A stretch of 64,000 nt of DNA from the NCBI GenBank assembly GCA_002698965.1, contig PAAT01000102.1, forward strand, positions 1 to 64,000. The letters are read 5' to 3'. Positions 38,074 to 46,673 of the stretch are shown in pieces. Position 1 is the stretch's first letter. Every line of letters begins with the position of its first letter. The DNA is from Rhodopirellula sp. Lineage in GTDB: Bacteria; Planctomycetota; Planctomycetia; Pirellulales; Pirellulaceae. Under the pieces are notes generated by a model, which was not told the origin of the DNA, did not search any database, and saw nothing but the letters and a program-made list of their open reading frames with translations. The position numbers were made by a program, and so were the translations under genes.

Positions 38074-41000
38074 ATGCGTTTGTTTCTCTTGGTGCCATTG
38101 CTTTCACTGGTGTGTTTAAACCATGGTGTTTTGTTGGCATCTGAAAAAATTCAGTTGGAAGATGGAGACGTTGTTGCTTTTTTGGGCGGTACTAATATGG
38201 TTCGTAGTGTCCGGGGCGGGGCACTTGAATATTATCTCACGAACGCCTTCGTTGATTCCCAAACAGAGGTGCGGTTTAGGGATCTCTCGTGGGAGGCGGA
38301 TACGGTTTATCGTCTCGGGACGGTTAAAGAACGTTGGCGTCCCGATGGTTTTGGTAATCGTTTGGAGCAATTTCGTCGCGTTGGCATGACGGTGGCCATG
38401 ATGCAGTTTGGTCAAATGGAATCCATGGATGGATTGGATCGTTTGCAGGACTTTGAAGAGCATTATCGTACTTTGCTGAAGGAGGTTGCTCAACAGGCCC
38501 GTCGTATCGTATTGATCACGCCAATTCCGTTTGAAAAACCAAAGAGCCCATTGATTCCGGATGTCTCCCTACACAATGTGGCATTAGCGGAATATGTAAA
38601 AGTTTCAGAAAGGTTGGCGAAAGAATTTGACGCTATCTTTGTGGACTTGTTTTTCGATCGGGAGAAACAGAGAACCGGGAATGGTGTACATACTTTGGGC
38701 GGACATGAGATTATTACCGATAGAGAAATCGCTTTTAAGTTAGGAGTGATCTCAGGAGAAATTGAAAAGCCAGCCCTTTTTAATGCAGTGCAGGAGAAAC
38801 AGCGTTTGTGGTATGACTACTGGAGGCCGGCAAATTGGAAGTTGCTTTATGGAGATGATTCGCGACGTGAGTTCACACGCGGGGGGGACACTTACATTCC
38901 ATTTCGTGAGGAGTGGCAAAAACTGGTACCTTTGGTAGCCCGTGCTGAGGAACGGATTTTTGCGATCGCGCGTGGCGAAAAAGATCCCGGTAATAACCGA
39001 CCAACTCCAGAGAAATTGTATGGTGATCCCAAGGCCGACATTCAGGCGGAACTCGAGTCATTCGTAGTCCCGGACGGGTTTGAAGTGAATCTTTTCGCTT
39101 CTGAGGAGCAAGGTCTTACTTCGCCGTTGAATCTGCGATGGGATCCGTCTGGAAGAATGTATGTGACAGTGACAACGACCTATCCTCATGTCTATCCGGG
39201 AGATATTCCAAATGACAAAGTGATCGTCCTTGAGGATCTTGATCAAGATGGACGGGCTGACAAGTCAACCGTGTTCGCCGAAGGATTAAATATTCCGACG
39301 GGGATTGAATGGGGAGACGGCGGTGTCTACATTGGCCAGAATACAGAGATGTTGTTTCTGCGTGATGAAGATGGCGATCTTCAAGCAGATTCTAAAAGAG
39401 TGCTTTTGGGGGGATTTGGTAATGGTGACTCCCATCAGACGATCAATTCATTTGTTTGGAGTCCAGACGGAGAGTTATACTTTGGGCAGGGCGACGGTTG
39501 TGAGTCTCGTGTCGAAACCCCCTGGGGGAACAGTGAGTTGTATCAGGCCGGATTCTACCGGTTGCGACCCCGCAGGCAGCAGTTAGACCCGCTATTGGAT
39601 GACTTCATGGGACCAGGGAATCCTTGGGGTGTGGCATTTGATCGGTGGGGGCAGATCTTTTGTGTAGACGGTGCCGGTGGAGTAACGTTTTTATCCCCGG
39701 GGCAAATTCCTGTACATCACCGGAGAAGATTAGGGCGTATTGGTGATCCTGGAGGTTACTGTGGTATTGGATTGCTAGATGGCCGTCACCTCCCAGCGGA
39801 ATACCAAGGTCATTTCGTGGTGGGCGACTTTAAGCAGAATCGTATTAAAAGGTTCTCTCTGGAAGATCGGGGTTCCGGGTTTCAACTGAACTGGGAAGAG
39901 CCTTTACTGACATCGTCCCATCGAAACTTTCGCCCGGTCGATGTCAAGGTTGGGCCTGATGGGGCAGTGTATGTTGTGGATTGGTACAATCCCATTACGT
40001 GCCATCAGGACGATGCCTATCGACACCCGGATAGAGACAAAGCACATGGGCGAATCTGGAGGATTTCAACAAAGCGTAACATTACTTTTCCACCCGATCT
40101 ATTAAAAGCGCGAGTGGACGAAGTTGTAGCAAGTCTCGCATCCCCCGAACATGTTACTCGTTATTTAGCTAAGCGGGCGTTAACCGTGCGGGAGGATGCG
40201 GAAGTCTCCTTGGCAATTCATCGATGGGTAAATTCGTTGGATCCGGCTCAGGTAGATTATTCCCACAATTTGTTTGAAGCGCTTAGCGCTTTGGCTACGC
40301 TGGAGATTGTTGACCGGGGACTACTGAGAAAAAATTTAGTCTCACCCGATTCAAATGCCCGCGCATTTGCTGCAAGAATGGTGGGCCGCTGGAGTGATCG
40401 ATTAGATTCGCCGCTAACATTGCTGACACCTATGGTTTCCGATCCACATCCTCGTGTCAGGCTTGAGGCTGTCATTGCCTGTGCAGCCATTCCGTCGCCT
40501 CAGAGTATTGCCGTTGCAGCCAAAGTTGTGCATGACGAAAAGGATGGGTGGATCGATTACGCATTTCGGCAGGCAGTTCGGTATTTGTCTCCGGTTTGGC
40601 GACCAGCGTTTGAGAACGGGAATTTGCAATTTGAAAATGCGGCAGAGCTTGCTGCGGTCCTGTCAGAGTCAGGTGGGGGGGAGTTAGTCGATAGTCTTAA
40701 GAAATCCTTCGATAGTCCTTCTCTTGATTCCGAAACGAGACTGGAGGTTCTGACAAATATTCTGTCCGCTGGTGATCCCAAAGATATTTATAAGTTTGCA
40801 TTGAACTCAAAGACATTTGAATTTGGCGATGAATATGATGTCAAACTACATGGAAAAGCATTGCAGATTGTAGCAGACAATGCCAAATACCGAGATGTCC
40901 GACCCGAAGGGGATTGGCAGCCGCGGTTAATTGAATTGGCAGATAGTCCATATGTAGGAGTCCGGGCCGGCGCTATCTTACTTGCAGGAGCCTGGGATGT

Positions 41001-41928
41001 GGATGCATGTAAATCCCAAATCTATTCGGCTGCAGAGGATGTCGGGGCGACTGATCAGGTAAGGATCGCAGCGTTTCAAGCTTTGGCGTTGTTGGAACAG
41101 GGGAAGGGGCGTGATGGGCTGCTGAAGTTGTTAGACGCTTCTTTGTCCATAGGCTTGCGAATGGAATTGATTGCGGCGCTAGCTGACTTGGATTCTGCCC
41201 GTGCGATGGAAGCAGGGGTGGAACTGTTGCAGGTTTCCGAAATGGACGATGAAAGTCGCCAACGCTTGCTTTCAACACTTTTGCAGCATCGCGGGGCGAA
41301 CCAGCAACTTACGCTTGAAATTCAACAACGGGAACTAAACCGGAAACAGGCTGAGCAGTTGTTGGCAGCCCTGTTATCCACAGGCCGAGCAGAACAGCAA
41401 TTACTGTCAGTTCTTGCTTCGAAGCTAGGGGTTAGTTCAAAACCACCGAAATTTAGCGAGCCATTGGTAAGATCTTTGAAACAACAAGCCATTACCGATG
41501 GGGACGCTAAACGCGGAGCAGTTGTTTTTAAGGCAGTGGCTTGTACGTCATGTCACCGTGTGAAGGGACAGGGAGGTTCCATCGGTCCAAACTTAACAGG
41601 TCTTGGTACGACTTTGTCCGGGGAACGAATTATTGAAGAGTTGATCTGGCCTAACCGGCAGGTGAAAGAAGGATTTACTTCTCTCCGAGTGATCACTCAG
41701 GACGGGAAAATATTGCAGGGTTATGAACGTAAGACGAAGCAGAGCGAGGCAGAGGGAGGAGTTGCTTTACTCGATCCGCTGACCCAAACATTGATGGTGC
41801 TAAATGCTGATGATATTGATACGGTGCAAAAGTCACCTAGTGTAATGCCAGAGGGACTAACAAATCTATTAACAGCGCAACAGCTGAGTGATTTGATTGC
41901 CTTTTTGATGAGACGAGACGCTGAATAA
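38074..41928 (+). CDS. SGNH-like + PVC-type dehydrogenase + HEAT + cytochrome c protein
   Basis: A 1284-residue exported protein (signal about 1-22). Residues 25-230 form an SGNH-hydrolase-like domain: FLGGTNMV at 37-44 stands where GDS is expected, and NGVHTLGGHEI near 203-213 holds the catalytic-type His. The usual nucleophile Ser is not seen. A membrane-bound-dehydrogenase-type propeller follows (about 350-690; VPDGFEVNLFASEEQG, VLEDLDQDGRADKSTVFAEGL), then HEAT-like helices (about 700-1130) and a C-terminal cytochrome c with CTSCHRVKGQGG and VMPEGL. It is probably a heme-linked sugar or alcohol oxidoreductase with a binding or esterase-like front domain. No partner gene overlaps it. Confidence 0.9.
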   Translation: MRLFLLVPLLSLVCLNHGVLLASEKIQLEDGDVVAFLGGTNMVRSVRGGALEYYLTNAFVDSQTEVRFRDLSWEADTVYRLGTVKERWRPDGFGNRLEQFRRVGMTVAMMQFGQMESMDGLDRLQDFEEHYRTLLKEVAQQARRIVLITPIPFEKPKSPLIPDVSLHNVALAEYVKVSERLAKEFDAIFVDLFFDREKQRTGNGVHTLGGHEIITDREIAFKLGVISGEIEKPALFNAVQEKQRLWYDYWRPANWKLLYGDDSRREFTRGGDTYIPFREEWQKLVPLVARAEERIFAIARGEKDPGNNRPTPEKLYGDPKADIQAELESFVVPDGFEVNLFASEEQGLTSPLNLRWDPSGRMYVTVTTTYPHVYPGDIPNDKVIVLEDLDQDGRADKSTVFAEGLNIPTGIEWGDGGVYIGQNTEMLFLRDEDGDLQADSKRVLLGGFGNGDSHQTINSFVWSPDGELYFGQGDGCESRVETPWGNSELYQAGFYRLRPRRQQLDPLLDDFMGPGNPWGVAFDRWGQIFCVDGAGGVTFLSPGQIPVHHRRRLGRIGDPGGYCGIGLLDGRHLPAEYQGHFVVGDFKQNRIKRFSLEDRGSGFQLNWEEPLLTSSHRNFRPVDVKVGPDGAVYVVDWYNPITCHQDDAYRHPDRDKAHGRIWRISTKRNITFPPDLLKARVDEVVASLASPEHVTRYLAKRALTVREDAEVSLAIHRWVNSLDPAQVDYSHNLFEALSALATLEIVDRGLLRKNLVSPDSNARAFAARMVGRWSDRLDSPLTLLTPMVSDPHPRVRLEAVIACAAIPSPQSIAVAAKVVHDEKDGWIDYAFRQAVRYLSPVWRPAFENGNLQFENAAELAAVLSESGGGELVDSLKKSFDSPSLDSETRLEVLTNILSAGDPKDIYKFALNSKTFEFGDEYDVKLHGKALQIVADNAKYRDVRPEGDWQPRLIELADSPYVGVRAGAILLAGAWDVDACKSQIYSAAEDVGATDQVRIAAFQALALLEQGKGRDGLLKLLDASLSIGLRMELIAALADLDSARAMEAGVELLQVSEMDDESRQRLLSTLLQHRGANQQLTLEIQQRELNRKQAEQLLAALLSTGRAEQQLLSVLASKLGVSSKPPKFSEPLVRSLKQQAITDGDAKRGAVVFKAVACTSCHRVKGQGGSIGPNLTGLGTTLSGERIIEELIWPNRQVKEGFTSLRVITQDGKILQGYERKTKQSEAEGGVALLDPLTQTLMVLNADDIDTVQKSPSVMPEGLTNLLTAQQLSDLIAFLMRRDAE

Positions 41929-42047
41929 CGGCTTACATAGGTTAGGTCTCTAAGACGAGTTTGTAGTTGCTTGTCAGGTAAGTATTCTTCGAATTTGATA
42001 AACTAAGGATTGTCGAAGCAACTATCTTTCTGCAAGGGAATTTACGA

Positions 42048-43049
42048 ATGAAGATTCAGTCTGTATTTATCGCCATCGTGATGTTTGTATGCACCACGAT
42101 TACTATTTTCGGACAAGATCAAGTAGTACCTGTACGAATGGGTTCAGGGAGCTTGCAATTTGAGACAGTTCCTGGATGGGGGTTGCGTCCGGATGGAAGT
42201 TCAGCCTTAGGGCCAACACATGGCGGCGTTGTTGTTGACAGTAAAAACAATGTCTATGTAAGTGCCAACAAAGGCGTGGTCGTTTTTTCGCCGGATGGAA
42301 AAGTGATTCAGGAATATCTGGGTGCGGATTATACCATGCTGCACGACATTGAAATTCGTAAAGAAGGTGATGCTGAATTCATCTATGGTGCTCGCAATAC
42401 TGCTGGCGAAGGTGTGAAGTTCAATGCTCACTCCGGGGAAGTTGTTTTGCGGCTGGATCCAAAAGCTGCAGGTCTGGATTACGCTCGTTATAGCCCAACG
42501 GCTATTACTGTTGCTCCCAATGGTGATATTTATCTATCGGATGGTTATGCCAGCAACCATATCTTTGTTTATGACAAACAAGGTAAGTATAAGTTCCACT
42601 TCGGGGAAAAGGGTAACGAACTGAAGCAGTTTAACACTGCTCACGGAATGACGCTGGATACAAGGTATGACCCTCCCCGCCTTTTGGTGTGCGACCGAAA
42701 CCACCAACCTAAAGGGCGTCTTCTACACTATTCGCTGGAGGGCGAATTCATGGAGGTTGTTATTACGGGCTTAGGGATGCCTACGTCCGCTGTCGTTCAG
42801 GGAGATTATGTGTCTGTGCCTGACCTGCATGGTCGGGTTGTCATCCTTAGTAAGACGAATACAATCTGCGCTGTGCTCGGTCATAATGACGATGCTGGCA
42901 AAGGGCGTGCTTACGGGATTCCACAAGCTCAGTGGCGTGAAGGTGTCTTCAGCGGTACTCATGGTTCCTATTTTGATAACGATGGAAACCTGTTTGTTCA
43001 AGATTGGAACGTTGATGGTCGCATTGTTAAATTGCGCCGCACTCAGTAG
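42048..43049 (+). CDS. Secreted NHL-type six-bladed beta-propeller protein
   Basis: A 333-residue protein with a clear Sec signal (IQSVFIAIVMFVCTTITIFG). Blades follow the NHL pattern: GGVVVDSKNNVYVSANKGVVVFSPDG, ITVAPNGDIYLSDGYASNHIFVYDKQG, MTLDTRYDPPRLLVCDRN and SYFDNDGNLFVQDWNVDGRIVKL. The arrangement resembles the lyase domain of peptidylglycine alpha-amidating enzymes and related planctomycete NHL proteins, but I cannot confirm catalytic residues. It stands alone, 119 bases after the giant cytochrome gene, and converges on the SGNH-like gene. Confidence 0.85.
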   Translation: MKIQSVFIAIVMFVCTTITIFGQDQVVPVRMGSGSLQFETVPGWGLRPDGSSALGPTHGGVVVDSKNNVYVSANKGVVVFSPDGKVIQEYLGADYTMLHDIEIRKEGDAEFIYGARNTAGEGVKFNAHSGEVVLRLDPKAAGLDYARYSPTAITVAPNGDIYLSDGYASNHIFVYDKQGKYKFHFGEKGNELKQFNTAHGMTLDTRYDPPRLLVCDRNHQPKGRLLHYSLEGEFMEVVITGLGMPTSAVVQGDYVSVPDLHGRVVILSKTNTICAVLGHNDDAGKGRAYGIPQAQWREGVFSGTHGSYFDNDGNLFVQDWNVDGRIVKLRRTQ

Positions 43050-43108
43050 TGTTACCCTCGTGACCGTAGGTTATAAAGCTTTCCCTTGGCGTTTGCGGTA
43101 AAGTGTTG

Positions 43109-43945
43109 TTATTTGTCACGATCCCACTGGCGGCCGTGATCATCGTCTGCAATGACCTTCGTGGCAATCGCTTTGAGAGTTATGTCGAAACCGTGGTCGT
43201 ACTCATATTTTCGCAGATCAACGTCATAGATAGTTGCTAACCAAATCAGTTGACCAAGTTCAATAAGAATCTTATCGGGGTGCCCCAGAGCATCCGTGAA
43301 GATTCCTGTTGTCCCCTTGTCCCTGCTTTTAGTTTGACCGTCGACAGCGCTTAGTTTTCCAGCGTGATATAGCTTTTTTAATTCCACGGCCCCCTGCCCA
43401 TAATTGATACAGAAGAATTCGTTTTCAGGATAAGCTTCACGTAAACGATCGATGATTTTGTGAAAATCGGATGTCGCTTTTTTCATTTCCTGGGTAAAAG
43501 TATCGACTTTGTAACGTGCGGGGAATCGTCCCCACGGCATGGCCAAGCAAAAAGTCGTCTTAGGGTTATGTTGAATGGCATAATCTACCCAGAGTTTGAA
43601 GTGTTCAAACGTCCCTTTTCCCCTTCCGACGCCCGTCCACGTCATGCCGAATAGCTCGATTTTACCCGATTGGAGGGCTTTTTTAATGTCGCCGCTGTGG
43701 CGACTGTTCTCCCAAAAATATCCGGGGGTTCCCCGGTCCCCACCTTCAAAGAAAACCAACTGCTCATGGTCCTTGAATCCTGCGCGATGTGCGTGCGTTG
43801 TCATCCCGCGAGCCATGGGAACGAAGAAACTATGACCAATAAAGAGCGATTTGTATCCCTCGGTTGGCTCAGCTGCTGGTAGCAGGAGTGCTTGAAGGAG
43901 CAACAAAATCAACAAGGTGAACCGAGTAGGTCTGATGAATTGCAT
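43109..43945 (-). CDS. Secreted SGNH-hydrolase-like protein
   Basis: A 278-residue exported protein (signal RFTLLILLLLQALLLPAAE). It begins with SLFIGHSFFVPMARGM, where GHSFF fits the nucleophile block of SGNH esterases (Ser after Gly-His), and ends with DALGHPDKILIELGQLIWLATIYD, where the His can serve as the catalytic base. Middle strands TTFCLAMPWG and ENEFFCINYGQ fit the alpha/beta/alpha fold. It could remove acyl groups from carbohydrate, as many planctomycete SGNH proteins do; the substrate is inferred only. It is divergent from the PQQ-type gene at 44025. Confidence 0.7.
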   Translation of the reverse strand: MQFIRPTRFTLLILLLLQALLLPAAEPTEGYKSLFIGHSFFVPMARGMTTHAHRAGFKDHEQLVFFEGGDRGTPGYFWENSRHSGDIKKALQSGKIELFGMTWTGVGRGKGTFEHFKLWVDYAIQHNPKTTFCLAMPWGRFPARYKVDTFTQEMKKATSDFHKIIDRLREAYPENEFFCINYGQGAVELKKLYHAGKLSAVDGQTKSRDKGTTGIFTDALGHPDKILIELGQLIWLATIYDVDLRKYEYDHGFDITLKAIATKVIADDDHGRQWDRDK

Positions 43946-44024
43946 TTGGTATATTTAGGTAGATGTAGAGAGAAGCAGCTAAAACCTGATTTTAAACCCA
44001 TCTTAAACCTTTGCCAGTCGTATT

Positions 44025-45272
44025 ATGCACACTACTAAAAACTATGCTTTACTAACTTGTCTTATTTTGCTTCTTAGCAGCTCTGGTTTGTTGGCGGAGT
44101 CGCCGTTTTGGCCCGGTTGGCTGGGCCCTAATCGTGATGGATGGGTTAAGGATGTGATACCCCCTAAAGTTTGGCCTGAAAAGCTAACACAGGTCTGGAA
44201 GATTGAAGTTGGAACGGGGTATGGCACGCCACTGGTTCAAGGCGATCTTGTCTTCACACATACACGCCAGGGCGATCAGGAAGTAATGCAGTGCGTTGAT
44301 CTAAAGACCGGGCAAACCAAATGGCGTCAGGCCTTTGATATGCCGTTCAAGATTGGCGGCGGCGGAGAGTACCACGGTAAAGGTCCTAAGTCTAATCCCA
44401 TCCTTGCTGATGGAAGGATCTTTTCACTGAGTATTTCTGGAGTGTTGGCTGCCTGGGATGCAAAGTCAGGTAAACAGTTGTGGGTTCGAGACTACAGTGA
44501 ACAATTCGAGAAGGGGCACCCTTACTGGGGGGCTTCGACCTCACCTATCGTTTCCGGAAGTCGCGTGATGGTGCATTTTGGTAACGATGAAGTGGGGGCG
44601 CTGGTAGCGATGGATGCGAAGAGCGGTCGTGAACTATGGAGAAGTGGGAAAGATGGTACGGCCTATGCGTCTCCATTACTCGCTGACTTTGGAGGCGTCC
44701 ATCAGATTGTGCAGTGGAATCACGAAGCCCTTGTGGGTGTAGCGGTGAAAACCGGGGTCGAATTGTGGCGATTTCCGCTGCCTCACTTAACGCATAATCA
44801 AAACATGCCGACACCCGCGGTTCATGACGGTCATGTGATTGTCGGTGGTGAGAACCGGGGGATGTATAGCCTTCAGCCTGTAGTGAATGGGGGTAAGTGG
44901 TCCGTCAAAGAGAGGTGGTTTCAGCCCAAGGCTGCTTTGGATATGAGTTCGGCAATTGTCAGTGGGGATCGAATCTATGGTATGACACACTACAATGCGG
45001 GCCAGTTATTCTGTTTGGATACTAAAACAGGTGAATTTGTTTGGCAGGGGCCGCCGCGTAGCGCTAACAATGTGACATTTCTGGCAATGCCAGGGTATGT
45101 GGCCGCGCTTATTAATAATGGTCATCTCAAGATTCTTCGGAGTGGTACAGAGCAATACGATGAAGTTCGCTCCTACAAAGTTGCAGAGGATGCAACTTGG
45201 GCAGCGCCAGTATTTCTACAGGGAAAAATCCTGATCAAAGATGTAAACACTCTTACGTTGTGGACCTATTAG
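44025..45272 (+). CDS. Secreted PQQ-binding-like beta-propeller protein
   Basis: A 415-residue exported protein (signal about 1-24). The FWPGWLGPNRDGW segment at the mature N-terminus is the usual opening of planctomycete PQQ-like (BamB-like) propellers. Repeats such as VDLKTGQTKWRQAF, WDAKSGKQLWVRDY, MDAKSGRELWRSG and VKTGVELWRF follow the W-motif of this fold, seven or eight blades. Quinone binding cannot be read from sequence, and most such proteins in this phylum are not shown to be enzymes. It converges on a second propeller of the same class, with 22 bases between the stops. Confidence 0.9.
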   Translation: MHTTKNYALLTCLILLLSSSGLLAESPFWPGWLGPNRDGWVKDVIPPKVWPEKLTQVWKIEVGTGYGTPLVQGDLVFTHTRQGDQEVMQCVDLKTGQTKWRQAFDMPFKIGGGGEYHGKGPKSNPILADGRIFSLSISGVLAAWDAKSGKQLWVRDYSEQFEKGHPYWGASTSPIVSGSRVMVHFGNDEVGALVAMDAKSGRELWRSGKDGTAYASPLLADFGGVHQIVQWNHEALVGVAVKTGVELWRFPLPHLTHNQNMPTPAVHDGHVIVGGENRGMYSLQPVVNGGKWSVKERWFQPKAALDMSSAIVSGDRIYGMTHYNAGQLFCLDTKTGEFVWQGPPRSANNVTFLAMPGYVAALINNGHLKILRSGTEQYDEVRSYKVAEDATWAAPVFLQGKILIKDVNTLTLWTY

Positions 45273-45294
45273 TGGTTGCGGGCAAAGATTGCGA

Positions 45295-46530
45295 TTAGTG
45301 TCCGGAAACGTCGATGGCATAAATCGACTCGTCATCTCGTAATAAGAGAAGCCCCTCACTAAGCGAGGGAGCCTGTCTTGTTCCGCGTGTTACTTGTTGC
45401 CGACCAAGTTCCTGGTATTCATCTTTGTTGAGATTCGCAATAATCACATTGCCGTCCATCATACTTATGAACAGTTTTCCGTCAGCAGCAATGGCATTCC
45501 CTTTGCCAAATCGTGGCATCTTCCAGATCGCTTCCCCTGTTGTCGCATTGAGGCAATGAAGGTTTGTGATGGGGCCTGCACCACCAATATTGTCGAAACC
45601 GAAAAGGTAACCCTGACTAAGGATTGATGTTTGCCATTCATTGCGCATCACACTTGTACGACCTTGAGAAGCCCAAACTTCTTTAATGGTATAGTTGGTT
45701 TCGGTTTTGGTGATGTTAAGACGTACTGCACCATGATCTTCACCCGACGAAATGAAGAGGTCCCCATTGATTAGTTGGGGCGTCACAATATTACAGTCAT
45801 AAGGTGTTATGTATTCGTATTTCCAGAGTGGTTCACCAAGGGGGGATAATCCCCGCAAGTGCGTCCCTGTGAAGACGACGAGTTGTTTTTCACCAGCTAT
45901 TTCGAGAATCGCGGGACAGGAATAACCAATAGAGTCCGGGAAATAGGTTTGCCATTGTGGTTTTCCTTCGTCTACGCTGTAGGCTGCTATGACGACTCCG
46001 TTTTCATGTCCCGTCGTTATGATCACGACGTTGCCAAATACTAAAGGCGATGCTGCCATGCCGTAATCGGCAACCGCCCCGTTATGTTCTTTGATGGTGT
46101 CGCGTTTCCAATGGAGCTTGCCGGTTTTGAGATCCATTGCTGCGAGGATGCCCTGACCACTAAATGCAAATGCCTGAGTCGAAGTGAGTGCCGGGAATGC
46201 TCGTGGACCATTGCCCATAGCGTTATTGTATTCAGTCGCAATGGCGGTTTCCCATTGGGTTTCCCCTGTTTTAGCATCGAGGGCAAGTGTATATTGCTGG
46301 CCTTCTTTCTGTACAAGTGTGACTGCCAGTGAGTCTAAAACAGCAATCCCGGACATACCCACACCGCCGGGGACTTTCCACGCACTCTTCAGACCGTCAG
46401 CGGGCCATGTTTTTAGGAGGCCTTTTTCAGGGGAATGACCTGTACGCAAAGGCCCTAGGTGTTGAGGCCAGTCGGCAGCTGAGAGGGCCGTAACAGTCAG
46501 CAGGCAAAGGGTAAGGGCTCGAAATAGCAT
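45295..46530 (-). CDS. Secreted PQQ-binding-like beta-propeller protein
   Basis: A 411-residue exported protein (signal FRALTLCLLTVTALSA). It opens with DWPQHLGPLRTGHSPEKG, the planctomycete form of the PQQ-like propeller, and has repeats LDAKTGETQWETAI, MDLKTGKLHWKRD, YSVDEGKPQWQTYF and LNATTGEAIWKMP. It is related to, but not a recent copy of, the protein at 44025. Its upstream region is shared with the sulfatase gene at 46674 and holds a long inverted repeat. Ligand unknown. Confidence 0.9.
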   Translation of the reverse strand: MLFRALTLCLLTVTALSAADWPQHLGPLRTGHSPEKGLLKTWPADGLKSAWKVPGGVGMSGIAVLDSLAVTLVQKEGQQYTLALDAKTGETQWETAIATEYNNAMGNGPRAFPALTSTQAFAFSGQGILAAMDLKTGKLHWKRDTIKEHNGAVADYGMAASPLVFGNVVIITTGHENGVVIAAYSVDEGKPQWQTYFPDSIGYSCPAILEIAGEKQLVVFTGTHLRGLSPLGEPLWKYEYITPYDCNIVTPQLINGDLFISSGEDHGAVRLNITKTETNYTIKEVWASQGRTSVMRNEWQTSILSQGYLFGFDNIGGAGPITNLHCLNATTGEAIWKMPRFGKGNAIAADGKLFISMMDGNVIIANLNKDEYQELGRQQVTRGTRQAPSLSEGLLLLRDDESIYAIDVSGH

Positions 46531-46574
46531 GGAATTATCAACTTCTTAAAGATGGTGGCATGAAATGGATGAGC

Positions 46575-46643
46575 GATTTAATTCTAGCGGATGAAATCAA
46601 GAAAAAGGAGAATTCTGTGGTGTAGAATATCAAGAATTAAATC
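46575..46643. promoter_or_regulatory. Long inverted repeat in the divergent PQQ-propeller/sulfatase promoter region
   Basis: GATTTAATTCT (46575-46585) and its exact complement AGAATTAAATC (46633-46643) face each other across 47 bases. A third AGAATT copy lies between them inside the palindrome AGAATTCT (46609-46616). The pair sits between two divergent genes, where a shared operator would be expected. Operator function is inference; AT-rich arms can also arise by chance. Confidence 0.35.
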
Positions 46644-46673
46644 CCGACGGAGTTCTCTTTGGAAGTGTTGTAG

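Noticed and set aside
42048..43049. Peptidylglycine alpha-amidating lyase identity for the NHL propeller
   Set aside because: The blade pattern is similar, but I could not confirm the catalytic and metal-binding residues, so only the fold is reported.
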